The notes: generated by a model not told the origin, from the letters alone. Numbered from the stretch's first letter, positions 8,985-18,390 are shown. The stretch: DNA of 64,000 bases from JARBUG01 sp035628915 (GCA_035628915.1 DASPIW010000057.1:372001-436000); one strand, 5' to 3'. Translations and numbers: made by a program.

Positions 8985-9803
8985 TCAGACTAATGCGATG
9001 ACGGCGGCGCCTCTTCCGGCGGTACCGGCTTCGGCCCGGTGGGAAAAGAGGCGCTGTACGGCGCAGGCCGTGCATTCGCCGGCGATGGTGACCGCCGTGA
9101 CGCCCGCCCCGAGCAGATCCTGCCGGTTGGCCTCCCAAAGGTCGAGCATGTACTTGCCCGGGGTTTCCGGTTTCCCGGTGAGGCAGAGCTCCGCCCTGTC
9201 TTTGTAGTAAGCCCGGAGCGGCCCGGCCACCGCATCGTCCACTTCGTAGCAGCAGGGGCCGATGGAGGGGCCGATGGCGGCGAGGATCTCCCCCGGGCGG
9301 CTGCCGTACTGCTGCACCATGGCCGCCACGGCCTTCCCGCAGATGCCGGCCACGGTGCCCCGCCAGCCTGCGTGGACGGCGCCCACCGCCTGCCGGACGG
9401 GATCGTATAAGTAGACGGGCACGCAGTCGGCGGCTGTGACTACCAGGGCAAGCCCTTTTTCGTTTGTGATCAGCCCGTCGCAGTCGGGCACGACCCGTAC
9501 GCCATCTTGACCCGGGGCCTCGGCGCCGGTGACGGCGACCACCCGGTCGCCGTGGACGAGACCGGCCATGACGGCCCGGTCCAGGGGAAGCCCGAGCAGC
9601 CCGAGCGTGCGGCGCCGGTTTTCGGCGACATGGCCGCGGTCGTCGGCGGTGGAATAGCTCCAGTTCAGCCCGCCGTCCCAGCGGGTGCTGGCCCCGCCCC
9701 GGCGCCCGGTGAAGAAGGCCGCTACTGTGCCAGCCGACTCCAGGGCGCTGATGTGAAGCACTTCAAGGCCGTCGTGTTCTTGCCAGCGGGCCGATGGGGT
9801 CAT
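8985..9803 (-). CDS. pgeF: Peptidoglycan editing factor PgeF (YfiH/YlmD family)
   Basis: 272 residues, full length for the multicopper-laccase-fold family that removes wrongly incorporated residues from muropeptide precursors; older annotation calls it polyphenol oxidase or laccase domain. The metal and active-site residues are in MAGLVHGDRV (His), VVTAADCVPVYLYDP (Cys) and AVGAVHAGWRGTVAGI (His). Late family motifs include GPSIGPCCYEVD and CTACAVQRLFSHRAE. It starts the minus-strand division cluster. Confidence 0.92.
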   Translation of the reverse strand: MTPSARWQEHDGLEVLHISALESAGTVAAFFTGRRGGASTRWDGGLNWSYSTADDRGHVAENRRRTLGLLGLPLDRAVMAGLVHGDRVVAVTGAEAPGQDGVRVVPDCDGLITNEKGLALVVTAADCVPVYLYDPVRQAVGAVHAGWRGTVAGICGKAVAAMVQQYGSRPGEILAAIGPSIGPCCYEVDDAVAGPLRAYYKDRAELCLTGKPETPGKYMLDLWEANRQDLLGAGVTAVTIAGECTACAVQRLFSHRAEAGTAGRGAAVIALV

Positions 9804-9848
9804 GCCTCATCCTCCGAATATCTCAGTCTTCTGTACTATTCTACCACG

Positions 9849-11882
9849 TCAGGGGCGCCCGGTGCCGCTTTCCCAGCAGAGGCCGGCGCCAATCCATCTA
9901 TATCCTTCGACGATCCAGCCGAGGGTATCGGTTTCGGGCGCCCCGGGCCCGGGCAGCGTCAACAGCCGGTGCTGATAGAGTTCGCCGCGCCCGCACGCAA
10001 GGACGTGGGTTTCATAGAGGCCCGCCATGGTCGGGTAGCGGCGTTCAAGCGTGCGGAACCAGTCCGTTAGGACTTCGGGCAGCAGTTCGGGCTGCACGCC
10101 GTGGCGCTGGGCGTCACGGGGCGTCCTGATCCACAGGAACTCCAGCAGGGCGCCGAGGGCCGGCAGGGAGCCCGGCCGATCCTGGGCCCCGGGCCAGGCC
10201 TGGCACCACCAGTTGATGATGCGCAGCGCCATCTCCGTCCGGGCTTTGGAAGCGCCGCCGTTCATGAGATCGACGGAGTACCAGCGGAGGGCGTTCGGCT
10301 TCTCACCCCAACTGCCGTACGTTCTTCCGAACGTGGGCTGCCAGGGGCGCGCCTCCCGGGTGAAACTCCGCTGGGGCCTTTCGGCCGCCAGGCCCGAGAC
10401 CTGAAACGGCAGGAGCCACGCTTCGTCCTGGTGGCTGCGCCTTACGTAGTGGCCTTCGGCCAGCAGAACGGCCACGGCCTCCTGCTCGGTGACGCCCCAC
10501 TGGCTGGTCTCGTCCAGGTGCTTCAGCAGCGCCCGGGTGGCGGCCACGTTGCTCGGGTCGAGGCCGGGCAGCCGGGCCCGGCGGTGGAGCAGTTCGGCCC
10601 TGAGATACGGTCCGGCCGGGTCGGCGACGGTCAGCCAGAGTTCGTCGCCCACTTCGGGGCGCAGGCTCTCCCAGAGGCCTGTCGGCAGCGCCGGCTCGGC
10701 GCCGGCGGCCTGCAGGCCCCGGTGCCAGTCGGCATCGGCGGTGAAGCGGCCCCGGCGCCATTCATCAAAGGTGATGACGTGACGGAAAGCCCGCCCTTCA
10801 AGGACGGCGATCCGGGGGCCGGCGTAACGCCTGGCCAGGGTGACCATATCGGGCGGCAGCTGGGCCAACGCCTGGGCCACGGCGCTTCTGCCTGCGTTGC
10901 CCGGCAGTGCCGCCGCGGTGGGGCAGCGGGGAACGATCTGCTCCAGGCTGAGCAGGGCCCCTTCCTGGCGCAGTACCTCTTCCACTTCCGGCAGGACCCG
11001 TTCCGGCAGGGCAACCGGCTTGCCGGGGAGGGGCTCAGAGATGAACCGGGGCGGCAGGTCGCCGGTGGAGAGGGCGCGAGTCGCCTCACCGATGTACCGC
11101 ACATACTCCCGCAGCACTTCGTCAAGCGGGCGGGCCGCCCGTGTCAGGACCGAATGGGCCTGCTCGCCCCGCCCGATCATCTTGGTGACGTGCATCTCCA
11201 CCCAGCCGCTTTCCGGCGGTACGGGCAGGGGGCCGAGCCGGCGCAGGAGTGCATCGGGCGGGGCAGCCGTGTCGCCGGGACTGACGGGAATCTCGTCGGG
11301 GTTCGTCTCCGTCTCCCAAAAGCGGTCTGCGGTGATTTCCGTTGCATCATCCACCTGTTGGGTGTCGGTGAGGCGCGCCTGCAGGGCGGCCTGCAGGTCC
11401 GCCCGCGCCCGGCCCAGGACTTCCAGCCAGAGGTAGGGATTGCTGTCGAACAGGGTCATGCCGCCGAGCAGGAGCGCGTTCCGGTGTCGGCAGCCCTCGC
11501 CGACCGGCGCCCGGCAGGTACACCGGATCGTCGTCTGCGTCGAAAAGAGCTGCATGCCAGCGACCTTGCAGGCGTCTTCGAGTTCCGGGCCGAACTGGCC
11601 GGTCAGCAGCCGGGTCGTCCGGTCCTGATCCAGCGACTGGAGCAACTGCTTCCATTCCTTGTCGGTCAGGGGGCGGATTTTGAGCACCGCCACCTCTTCC
11701 TTGGCCCCGGCTGATGGGGCGACATGGGCCTCCACCCGCCCCTTGTCTACCCGCAGACGGGCGATGGCGCGGGCGGCGCTCTTGAGCTGCGCTTCCGTAG
11801 GCACGTCGGGCAAGTACCCGATGACGTGGGTGAGCCAGCGCTGCCCCCACCAGCCGATTTCGACGGGTGCGGTCTTGCTCAT
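9849..11882 (-). CDS. SWIM zinc-finger protein coupled to an SNF2 helicase
   Basis: 677 residues. The SWIM motif CxCx(n)CxH is visible near residue 120 as IRCTCRAPVGEGCRHRNAL. The remainder is a long alpha-rich region rich in Arg, Leu and Trp with no other motif I recognise. The gene starts 4 bases after the stop of the SNF2 helicase gene, so the two are translationally linked. SWIM-domain proteins paired with SNF2-type helicases are widespread in Bacillota; they probably bind DNA or partner proteins for the helicase. The specific function is unknown. Confidence 0.8.
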   Translation of the reverse strand: MSKTAPVEIGWWGQRWLTHVIGYLPDVPTEAQLKSAARAIARLRVDKGRVEAHVAPSAGAKEEVAVLKIRPLTDKEWKQLLQSLDQDRTTRLLTGQFGPELEDACKVAGMQLFSTQTTIRCTCRAPVGEGCRHRNALLLGGMTLFDSNPYLWLEVLGRARADLQAALQARLTDTQQVDDATEITADRFWETETNPDEIPVSPGDTAAPPDALLRRLGPLPVPPESGWVEMHVTKMIGRGEQAHSVLTRAARPLDEVLREYVRYIGEATRALSTGDLPPRFISEPLPGKPVALPERVLPEVEEVLRQEGALLSLEQIVPRCPTAAALPGNAGRSAVAQALAQLPPDMVTLARRYAGPRIAVLEGRAFRHVITFDEWRRGRFTADADWHRGLQAAGAEPALPTGLWESLRPEVGDELWLTVADPAGPYLRAELLHRRARLPGLDPSNVAATRALLKHLDETSQWGVTEQEAVAVLLAEGHYVRRSHQDEAWLLPFQVSGLAAERPQRSFTREARPWQPTFGRTYGSWGEKPNALRWYSVDLMNGGASKARTEMALRIINWWCQAWPGAQDRPGSLPALGALLEFLWIRTPRDAQRHGVQPELLPEVLTDWFRTLERRYPTMAGLYETHVLACGRGELYQHRLLTLPGPGAPETDTLGWIVEGYRWIGAGLCWESGTGRP

Positions 11883-11886
11883 CTGC

Positions 11887-14835
11887 TCATCCCTCCCGCT
11901 CCAGGCTGATCAACTGCCGCAGTTCGTCCGTGGAGAGCTCGCCCAGCCAGGCCTCGCCCGTACCGACGACCTGGGCGGAAAGCTGCCGCTTCTCGGAGAG
12001 CAGTTCGTCGATGCGCTCTTCGAGGGTGCCCGCCGTGACGAGCTTGTGGACCAGCACCTGCTTCGTCTGGCCGATGCGGTAGGCCCGGTCCGTGGCCTGG
12101 TCTTCGACGGCCGGGTTCCACCAGCGGTCGAAGTGGAAGACGCGGTTGGCCGCAGTCAGGTTGAGCCCCACGCCGCCCGCCTTAAGCGAGAGCACGAAGA
12201 CCGGCGCCTCGCCGTCCTGGAACTGCTGCACCAGCGCATCCCGCTCGCTGCGGGACGTGGAGCCGTCCAGGAAAAGGACGGGGCAGCCAAGGCGACGGGC
12301 CAGGTAGGCCTCCATCCGCCGGCCGAAGCTGCTGAACTGGGTGAAGACCAGCGCCCGGTCGCCTTCGGCCAGGCCTTCTTCCAGCATTTCGGTCAGGCGA
12401 TCCAGCTTGCCGCTGCGGCCTTCGAGCGGCCCCGCGTCGTCACGCAGGCAGGCCGGGTGGTTGCAGATTTGCTTGAGCCGGGTCAGGCCTGCCACCACGG
12501 CGCCGTGCCGGGCGATGCCCGCCGCACCCTCCGCCTTCTCCAGCGTCTCCTGGACGGCCGCTTCGTACAGGGCAGCCTGCTCCATGGTGAGGTTGGCGTA
12601 GGTGACCATCTCCAGCTTCTCGGGCAGGTCGGCGATGATCGACTGGTCGGTCTTGAGGCGGCGCAGGATCATGGGTTGGACGAGCCGCTTCAGCCGGGCC
12701 GCCGCCTCCTCGTCACGGAACCGCTCGATGGGCAGGGCGTAGCTCTTGCGGAACTCCTCTGCGGCACCGAGGAATCCGGGGTTCACAAAGGCCAGCAGCG
12801 ACCAGAGGTCGCCGAGGTGATTTTCGACGGGCGTACCGGTGCAGGCGACACGGTACTCCGCGTGCAGATGGCGGAGCGCTTTGGCGTGCTGGGTGGACGG
12901 GTTCTTCAGCGCCTGGGCCTCGTCAGCGATGACGCCCGCCCACTGCACTGCCTTGAGCGCCTCCTCCTCCCGGGCCGCCAGCGTGTAGGTGGTGATGACC
13001 ACGTCATGCTCGGCGGCCCGCAGGGTAGAGCGGCCCGCCCCGTGGAAGACCATCACCCGGAGCGACGGGGCGAACCTGGCCAGTTCACGCCGCCAGTTGC
13101 CCACCAGCGACACCGGGCAGATGATCAGGGTGGGCTTTTCCGTCAGCCCCTGCTCACGCTCGTGGAGGATGAGGGCGATCAGTTGAATCGTCTTGCCCAG
13201 GCCCATGTCGTCGGCGAGGCAGGCGCCCAGGCCGTAGCGGCGCAGGAAGGCCAGCCAGTCCAGGCCCCGCTGCTGGTAAGGCCGCAAGGTGCCCTGCAGG
13301 CCCTGCGGGGGCGGCACCGGCTCGATGGTCGCCGGCTCCTGAAGGCGGGTGAGCAGGTCGGCGACCCACCCCTGGCCCTTCGCCGCTTCCACCTTGACGG
13401 GCGCCTTCTTATCATGTGCGAGCGCAGTGCGCAGGGCAGTGCCCAGGGTCACGGGCTCCTTGTACTTCTCCAGGTTCTTCAGAGCCGCCTGGATGGCCTC
13501 AGGATCGACCTGGACCCAGCGCCCCTGGTGCTCGACCAGCCCCCGCTTCTGGGCGGCGAGGCGGCGAAGCTCGTCCATGTCGATGGGGCTTCCGCCCAGG
13601 GCCAGCTCCCAGTCGACTTCGACAAGGTGCCCCAGGCCGAACCGGGATTCGGCGGCGCCGGCGGGCTTGACCGTCAGCTTGGCGCTGAGGGCCGCCGGGC
13701 GGACCAGACCTTCGGGCAACAGGACGGGAAAGCCCGCTTCCTGCAGAGTGAAGGCCCCTTCCCGCAGAAACCGGCTGACTTCCTCCGCCGAAATGGCCAG
13801 CCGCTCGGGCGCGGCTTCGCTGCTCAAGGGCTCAAGCGCGGGGAAGAGGCGGGCAAGGGTCGGCAGGTCGGCCAGGAGGCGCTGCTCGGGCGCCCGGTAT
13901 TTGCCGCCGCCGATCTCGAGCTCGGCGCCGAGGGCGTCCCAGGCCGTCCGGGCGGAGACCCGGGCCGGGGGCGTTTCGCAGTTCTGTACGAAAAGCTCCA
14001 GCTCCCACTCTGCCGAGGTGGTGTCCGCTGGGGGGCGCAGGCGCAGGCCGGTGCGCAGGGCGCCGAGGCCCCGCTCGCCGCTGACCGGCGCCAGCCATTC
14101 GTCGACGGCTTCATAGAGGGCAGCGGCGTCCGGCAGACCGGGGGGCAGGTCGCGTCCTTCCTGGCCCGTGAGGGCCAGCAGCCAGTTCTGAGCAGCGGAG
14201 GAACCCGCCGACCGGGCGGCGGGCCGGTCGGGCACGCCCTCTAGAAACTGCCGGGCGAGGGCGCCCGTGCCGGTGCGCAAAAACAGGCTGATCAGCGCCC
14301 CCGCTTCGGGGGGGCGATAATGTTTGTGGCTGCGGTCCGGCGGTACGATTGCCCGGCAGACGTCGGGCAAGGCGGCTTCAAGCCGGGCGAGCCGGTCGGC
14401 GTCCTCAGGCTCGGGGGCGACCAGGTGCCAGTCGGCGGAGAGACAGCCCGCCTCGGCCCGGAGCAGGGGCACAAAGCGGCCGCGGGCGAGCAGTTCCAGC
14501 AGCAGATTTGCCGCGGCGCTCCAGGTGCGCAGGCTCTGGCCGAAGGCGAACGAGCGGGTTCGCTCCACATCGGGCAGCCACTGGGCGGCGGCGCCCAGCG
14601 ATATGGCAAGACCGGGGAACTTAGCCGCCCCGTCGGGCAGCATGATGGTGCAGGCGACCGCGTTCACGTGCGGCAGGCCGGAGAGCAGCGGGTAGAGCTG
14701 TTCGGCGGCGACGGCCTGGGGATGCAGCGCCAGCGCCCGGCGCCGGGCGCCCGGGGCGAGGCGCCGGTCGATCCCCCAGAAAAAGAAAAAGCCCGACGCT
14801 CCGAACGGCACGACGCTGCCATGCACGGTGATCAT
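11887..14835 (-). CDS. SNF2-family DEAD/DEAH-box helicase
   Basis: 982 residues from ATG 14835, chosen because GAGGAGGTG lies directly upstream; a 12-codon longer frame lacks such a site. The N-terminal half (to about residue 490) is an SNF2-associated region ahead of the motor. The ATPase core has motif I DDMGLGKTIQL, motif II ADEAQALKN, motif III CTGTPVENHLGDLWSLL, motif V LKAGGVGLNLTAANRVFHFD and motif VI ATDRAYRIGQTKQV. This is a double-stranded DNA translocase of the Swi2/Snf2 class. It is cotranscribed with the SWIM protein and divergent from a DNA methyltransferase gene. No nuclease is fused to it. Confidence 0.92.
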   Translation of the reverse strand: MITVHGSVVPFGASGFFFFWGIDRRLAPGARRRALALHPQAVAAEQLYPLLSGLPHVNAVACTIMLPDGAAKFPGLAISLGAAAQWLPDVERTRSFAFGQSLRTWSAAANLLLELLARGRFVPLLRAEAGCLSADWHLVAPEPEDADRLARLEAALPDVCRAIVPPDRSHKHYRPPEAGALISLFLRTGTGALARQFLEGVPDRPAARSAGSSAAQNWLLALTGQEGRDLPPGLPDAAALYEAVDEWLAPVSGERGLGALRTGLRLRPPADTTSAEWELELFVQNCETPPARVSARTAWDALGAELEIGGGKYRAPEQRLLADLPTLARLFPALEPLSSEAAPERLAISAEEVSRFLREGAFTLQEAGFPVLLPEGLVRPAALSAKLTVKPAGAAESRFGLGHLVEVDWELALGGSPIDMDELRRLAAQKRGLVEHQGRWVQVDPEAIQAALKNLEKYKEPVTLGTALRTALAHDKKAPVKVEAAKGQGWVADLLTRLQEPATIEPVPPPQGLQGTLRPYQQRGLDWLAFLRRYGLGACLADDMGLGKTIQLIALILHEREQGLTEKPTLIICPVSLVGNWRRELARFAPSLRVMVFHGAGRSTLRAAEHDVVITTYTLAAREEEALKAVQWAGVIADEAQALKNPSTQHAKALRHLHAEYRVACTGTPVENHLGDLWSLLAFVNPGFLGAAEEFRKSYALPIERFRDEEAAARLKRLVQPMILRRLKTDQSIIADLPEKLEMVTYANLTMEQAALYEAAVQETLEKAEGAAGIARHGAVVAGLTRLKQICNHPACLRDDAGPLEGRSGKLDRLTEMLEEGLAEGDRALVFTQFSSFGRRMEAYLARRLGCPVLFLDGSTSRSERDALVQQFQDGEAPVFVLSLKAGGVGLNLTAANRVFHFDRWWNPAVEDQATDRAYRIGQTKQVLVHKLVTAGTLEERIDELLSEKRQLSAQVVGTGEAWLGELSTDELRQLISLEREG

Positions 14836-14948
14836 CCCCGGGTCACCTCCTCTCCCCCTATAGTTCTTCAAAGGGCGCCGGGGACCCTCCAGCGCAGACA
14901 GGGTAATCGGGGCGAGGCGGCGAACAGGGATGCCGGGGTGACGATCAG

Positions 14949-16607
14949 TTGAACAGGCTGGACGCAGAGACGTGGTCGGACCGGTATCTGCTGCACAAGT
15001 ACTGGGCCCGCAAGCCCGGCAACGTGGTCCGGCAGCATATCGCGCAGTATACGCAGGGGCTTGACGATGCCGTTGTGCTCGATCCCTTCTGCGGGAGCGG
15101 CGTGACCGCCGTCGAAGCCGTCGCCCTGGGGAAAAAGGCTGTCGCCGTGGATCTCAATCCCATCGCGTGCCTCATCACGCGGGTCACTGCCTATAGCCCG
15201 GTGGACCTGGCGCGGCTCGATGAGCTGTTCCACAGCATCATGGTGGATGTACAGGCGGAACTCTCGTGGCTCTATGCCACGCGGTGCGCCTCGTGCGGGG
15301 CCGTCGCCGTCATCCACTCCATCGGGTGGGTGGGCGATGAGCCGCACGAAGTCCGCTACCACTGCTCGAACTGCGGGGCCAGGCAGCGGCGGGCCGCCGT
15401 CAAGCCGATGGGTGATGAAGACCGGGCCGTCAGCGAACGGGTGGGCCGGTCGGAGATTCCCTACTGGTACCCCGATCCGCCCGTCTTCCAGGGCTGGCAG
15501 ACGCTGAAGCTGCACCGGGCCGGCATCAGGTCGTTCGCCGGGCTTTACACCCGCCGGAACCTGTGGGCGCTGGCAGCCTTGTGGGACCGTATCAGCCAGG
15601 TCGAAGCGGCGACCTATCGGGAGATCCTGCAAGTCACCTTTACTTCGGTGGTGGCGCAGGCCACCAAGATGATCGCTGACTTCAAGCAGAACGCCGGCGG
15701 CCCGAGTTGGAAGATCAACACATACTGGCTGCCGCGGCGGTGGCAGGAGCTGAACGTCTTCCGGTCCTTCGCCAACCGGTATCAGAAGATGCGCAAGGCC
15801 AAGGCGGAGACGAACCGCTATGTCGGGGAGCGGCACGGGGCGCTTCAGGTCTTTCAAATGTCGTCGGCCAACCTGACGCCGGTCGAGTCCGCCGATCCGG
15901 GGCAGGCTGCGGTGGCGCCGGAGTCCGTTGACTACGTCTTTACGGATCCGCCCTACGGGGGCGAGAGCATTCAGTATCTGGAGCTGAGTGCGCTCTGGAA
16001 CATGTGGATTACCGGCGGCGAGCTTTCGTTTGAGGGCGAAGTAATCTTCAACCCGCACCGGGGGCGGGATCAGGCCTATTACGATGCGATGCTTGCGCGG
16101 GTCTTCCGCCAGGTATACATCGCCCTGAAGCCCGGCCGGTGGCTGTCCGTCACCTTCCATAACAAGGACTCGGCGGTGTGGAACTCGCTGCTGGCCGCGT
16201 GCGCTGCGGCGGGGTTCGTGCTGGAGACGGTCGTGCCGCTCCACCCGTCTGCCCCGAATTTGACGCAGAAGTTGACCCGGGGCGCCCCCAAGACCGACCT
16301 GGTTCTTCATTTCCGCAAACCCCTGCCGGGGGAAGCCCGTCCGGTGGGATTCCCGTGGTCTGCCGACCTGCCCGGCCTGGTCCGGGAGACGGCCGAAGCA
16401 CAGATTCTGGCCGAGGGATTCACGACCACGGGCAAGGTCTTTGATCAGGTGTTGATTCGGTGGCTCACCGGCGCGCCGAGTTTTGGGCCAACTTTTACGG
16501 TCTTTGACGTCGGGGAGATCCTCGCCTGCCACTTCAGGGCGGCAGGCGAACTGGTCGCCAACCCGCTCGTGCGGGAGCGGGGCGACGTTCACTGGGTGAA
16601 GCCATAA
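14949..16607 (+). CDS. Zinc-ribbon-containing DNA methyltransferase (N6-adenine or N4-cytosine type)
   Basis: 552 residues from a TTG start behind GGGGTGA. Motif X-like HKYWARKPGNVV is at residues 16-27, the AdoMet motif DPFCGSGVT at 45-53 and the catalytic DPPY at 333-336. The order X-I-long insert-IV resembles alpha-class enzymes. The insert contains a CASCG / CSNCG zinc ribbon at about residues 113-140, probably part of target recognition. HKYWARKP followed by DPFCGSG is typical of a family of orphan methylases. No restriction gene is adjacent, so a protective or regulatory orphan enzyme is the simplest reading. It is divergent from the SNF2/SWIM pair. Confidence 0.85.
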   Translation: MNRLDAETWSDRYLLHKYWARKPGNVVRQHIAQYTQGLDDAVVLDPFCGSGVTAVEAVALGKKAVAVDLNPIACLITRVTAYSPVDLARLDELFHSIMVDVQAELSWLYATRCASCGAVAVIHSIGWVGDEPHEVRYHCSNCGARQRRAAVKPMGDEDRAVSERVGRSEIPYWYPDPPVFQGWQTLKLHRAGIRSFAGLYTRRNLWALAALWDRISQVEAATYREILQVTFTSVVAQATKMIADFKQNAGGPSWKINTYWLPRRWQELNVFRSFANRYQKMRKAKAETNRYVGERHGALQVFQMSSANLTPVESADPGQAAVAPESVDYVFTDPPYGGESIQYLELSALWNMWITGGELSFEGEVIFNPHRGRDQAYYDAMLARVFRQVYIALKPGRWLSVTFHNKDSAVWNSLLAACAAAGFVLETVVPLHPSAPNLTQKLTRGAPKTDLVLHFRKPLPGEARPVGFPWSADLPGLVRETAEAQILAEGFTTTGKVFDQVLIRWLTGAPSFGPTFTVFDVGEILACHFRAAGELVANPLVRERGDVHWVKP

Positions 16608-16612
16608 TGCGA

Positions 16613-16642
16613 GCGCTCCGCCGGACCTTTCCGACGGAGCGC
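16613..16642. terminator. Bidirectional terminator hairpin between convergent genes
   Basis: GCGCTCCG (16613-16620) pairs with CGGAGCGC (16635-16642). After one mismatch the stem continues with CGGA/TCCG, leaving a CCTT loop. It lies between the methyltransferase stop and the ylmC stop and would serve both strands. Confidence 0.7.
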
Positions 16643-16649
16643 TTCCGTT

Positions 16650-16910
16650 CTATTCCCGCAGGGCGGGATATGCCCCGTCTACTTCCACGAGGATGCAGTC
16701 GGGTCCGATCTTCTTGATCTTCGTCCAGGGGATGACCACGTCCGGGCCCGAACCCAGGAGCCCGAAGAGCTTCCCTTCGCCCGGTACAACAATCGCCGTG
16801 ATCCGCCCGCTTTCATCGTCCAGCTCCACATCGATCAGTTCGCCCATGCGGCGGCCCGTCCGAATGTCGATGACCTCCTTGCGAAGGTCGGACGCCTTTG
16901 TACTGCCCAT
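16650..16910 (-). CDS. ylmC: YlmC/YmxH family PRC-barrel sporulation protein
   Basis: 86 residues from ATG 16910. The in-frame GTG six codons upstream is itself part of the GGAGGGAGG ribosome-binding site, so the shorter start is right. The PRC-barrel-like fold is recognisable in LRKEVIDIRTGRRMGELIDV and in the end block PWTKIKKIGPDCILVEVDG. Family members lie beside sigG and spoIIR relatives in spore formers and are expressed in sporulation. The biochemical role is unknown. Confidence 0.88.
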   Translation of the reverse strand: MGSTKASDLRKEVIDIRTGRRMGELIDVELDDESGRITAIVVPGEGKLFGLLGSGPDVVIPWTKIKKIGPDCILVEVDGAYPALRE

Positions 16911-16978
16911 GGATTGCCCTCCCTCCACCCGGGGTACTCTGAGGAGAGCCTATGCACGCGGGCACGTCCAGTTTCCGC

Positions 16979-17665
16979 TTACCGCGGGATGCGACCTGCG
17001 GCGGGCTTGCGCTGCAGTCTCTGCTTTGCCCAGTCGAGGAGGGCGAACCGAGCCTTGACCGGAATCCGCTCTTCGACCACAAGGTTGCGGGGAACGGCCA
17101 CCGTCTGCGTGCCGCCGCTGCCGGGCTTGGGCTCCAGCACCACGCCCGTCGACCAGTCCAGGAAGCACATGGGCGGGAAGAGCACGCACCACCAGTTGGC
17201 GCCCTGCGCCTCACCGAGGGCCACCCGCAGGGCCGTGTAGCGCCCCGCAGGCACAAACAGCTCCCCGTAGAACCGGGCGGGGAAGTCGAACTGCCCCAGT
17301 TCAGTCTTGACGCCATAGGCCTGCCGCCCCTGCTTACTGATGACGCGGGCAGCCGCCTCGGAAATCCGGTCCATGGCCGGCCGGATGGCCGCTTCGGCCT
17401 CCGCCCGGGTCCGGGCGCCGGCGAAGAGCGGCGCAACCTCGGCTACGATGGCGTCGCGGACGGCCCGCTTCAGCGCCTGATCAGCTTCGGAGTCGCTGTT
17501 GGCGACCACGTGCAGCCGGATCAGGTTCTCCTGCAGGAAGGCCGGGTCGGTACCGCTCTGGAAGGCGGCGGCGGCGGGACGGCCCGCCAATTGCAGAACG
17601 CCGGCAGCGGCCAGGACGGCGCCGGTCCACAGCAGCAGCAGGCCGAGGGTCAGTCTCCGGTTCAA
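16979..17665 (-). CDS. spoIIR: Stage II sporulation protein R
   Basis: Secreted signalling protein of 228 residues. In B. subtilis it is made in the forespore and triggers processing of pro-sigma-E in the mother cell through SpoIIGA. The N-terminal signal segment is at about residues 4-22 (RLTLGLLLLWTGAVLAAAG). The family core follows: ENLIRLHVVANSDSEADQAL, then KRAVRDAIVAEVAPLF, GQFDFPARFYGELFVPAGRY and ALRVALGEAQGANWWCVLFP. The gene has a GAGGAGG site and a sigma-F-like promoter just upstream. No spoIIGA or sigE gene is visible in the window. Confidence 0.94.
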   Translation of the reverse strand: MNRRLTLGLLLLWTGAVLAAAGVLQLAGRPAAAAFQSGTDPAFLQENLIRLHVVANSDSEADQALKRAVRDAIVAEVAPLFAGARTRAEAEAAIRPAMDRISEAAARVISKQGRQAYGVKTELGQFDFPARFYGELFVPAGRYTALRVALGEAQGANWWCVLFPPMCFLDWSTGVVLEPKPGSGGTQTVAVPRNLVVEERIPVKARFALLDWAKQRLQRKPAAGRIPR

Positions 17666-17695
17666 GCGGGTTCCTCCTCACGGGGCTTATGGGAG

Positions 17696-17725
17696 GAGTA
17701 TAGCCCGAGCCGGGTTATGGTAAAC
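17696..17725 (-). promoter_or_regulatory. Sigma-F-type promoter of spoIIR
   Basis: On the minus strand the sequence reads GTTTA, 15 bases, GGCTATACTC. This fits the sigma-F pattern GYATA-N15-GGNNANAMTW with one mismatch in the -35 and one at the last -10 base. It lies about 25 bases before the expected 5' end of a short leader to the spoIIR ATG. The spacing and -10 are nearly identical to those upstream of sigG. Confidence 0.65.
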
Positions 17726-17730
17726 GTGAA

Positions 17731-18390
17731 TCAGTGGATCTGCGCGGCGTATGCCGTTAGTTCGGCGATGGACATCGGGCGACCGACGACCAGGCGATAA
17801 TTATGCGTGTCGGTCTTCCAGCGGACTTCCCAGGCGTCGTGGCCCTGATCGTCCAGGAAGACGAGCCCGTCGAACCGGCCGACCTTGACTTTCCGTTCGG
17901 TGGCGTAGGTAGGCTTCAGGCCCATCTCCTCGCTGCCAGGCTCAGCCCTGTATGTGGAGCGGCGCAAGTCGAAGTAGATGGTGCCCATCCCATCCTCCTC
18001 GCCGGTGACGGTCACGGCCACCGTTTCGTGGCTCAGCCAGCGGCCGACAAGCGCCGGCAGGCTGTCCGTGAGCGGCTGGTCCCCGTCGTTGGTTGGATAG
18101 GTAGCAGGTAGCTGCAGGGGCTCCCGGGCGACTTTCCGGGCTTCGCCCAGGGTCGTCTTCAAGAACAGGGTGGGCTGAATCTCCCTGCGGACGACCGCCA
18201 GTGCGTTGCCGCCGACCGGGACCAACGTCAGAAAGGCAAAGCAGAGCACAAAGGCGGCGACCACACTGCGAATCCAGCGGCGGCGCACGGTTCGGCGCTT
18301 CAGTTCCCGGCGGATGTCGCATAGCTGGTCCGGAGCCGTTTCGGTCGCTGCATAGGCACACAGGACATGCTTGAGATCAGATTCATGCAT
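17731..18390 (-). CDS. Putative anti-sigma factor with DUF4367-like C-terminus
   Basis: 219 residues. A cytoplasmic N-terminus with HVLCAYAATETAPDQLCDIR leads to one membrane helix (about 41-62, VVAAFVLCFAFLTLVPVGGN). An extracytoplasmic domain ends in DAWEVRWKTDTHNYRLVVGR followed by PMSIAELTAYAAQ, the usual closing pattern of DUF4367 domains that accompany ECF sigma factors. It overlaps the sigma gene by 8 bases, so the pair is translationally coupled. No classical zinc-binding HxxxCxxC motif is present, so the anti-sigma role rests on context. Confidence 0.65.
   Translation of the reverse strand: MHESDLKHVLCAYAATETAPDQLCDIRRELKRRTVRRRWIRSVVAAFVLCFAFLTLVPVGGNALAVVRREIQPTLFLKTTLGEARKVAREPLQLPATYPTNDGDQPLTDSLPALVGRWLSHETVAVTVTGEEDGMGTIYFDLRRSTYRAEPGSEEMGLKPTYATERKVKVGRFDGLVFLDDQGHDAWEVRWKTDTHNYRLVVGRPMSIAELTAYAAQIH

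Noticed and set aside
9849..16607. A complete DISARM-type or BREX-type defence system
   Set aside because: Only a helicase, a SWIM protein and a methyltransferase are present; the characteristic nuclease-like, DUF1998 or PglZ-type partners are absent.
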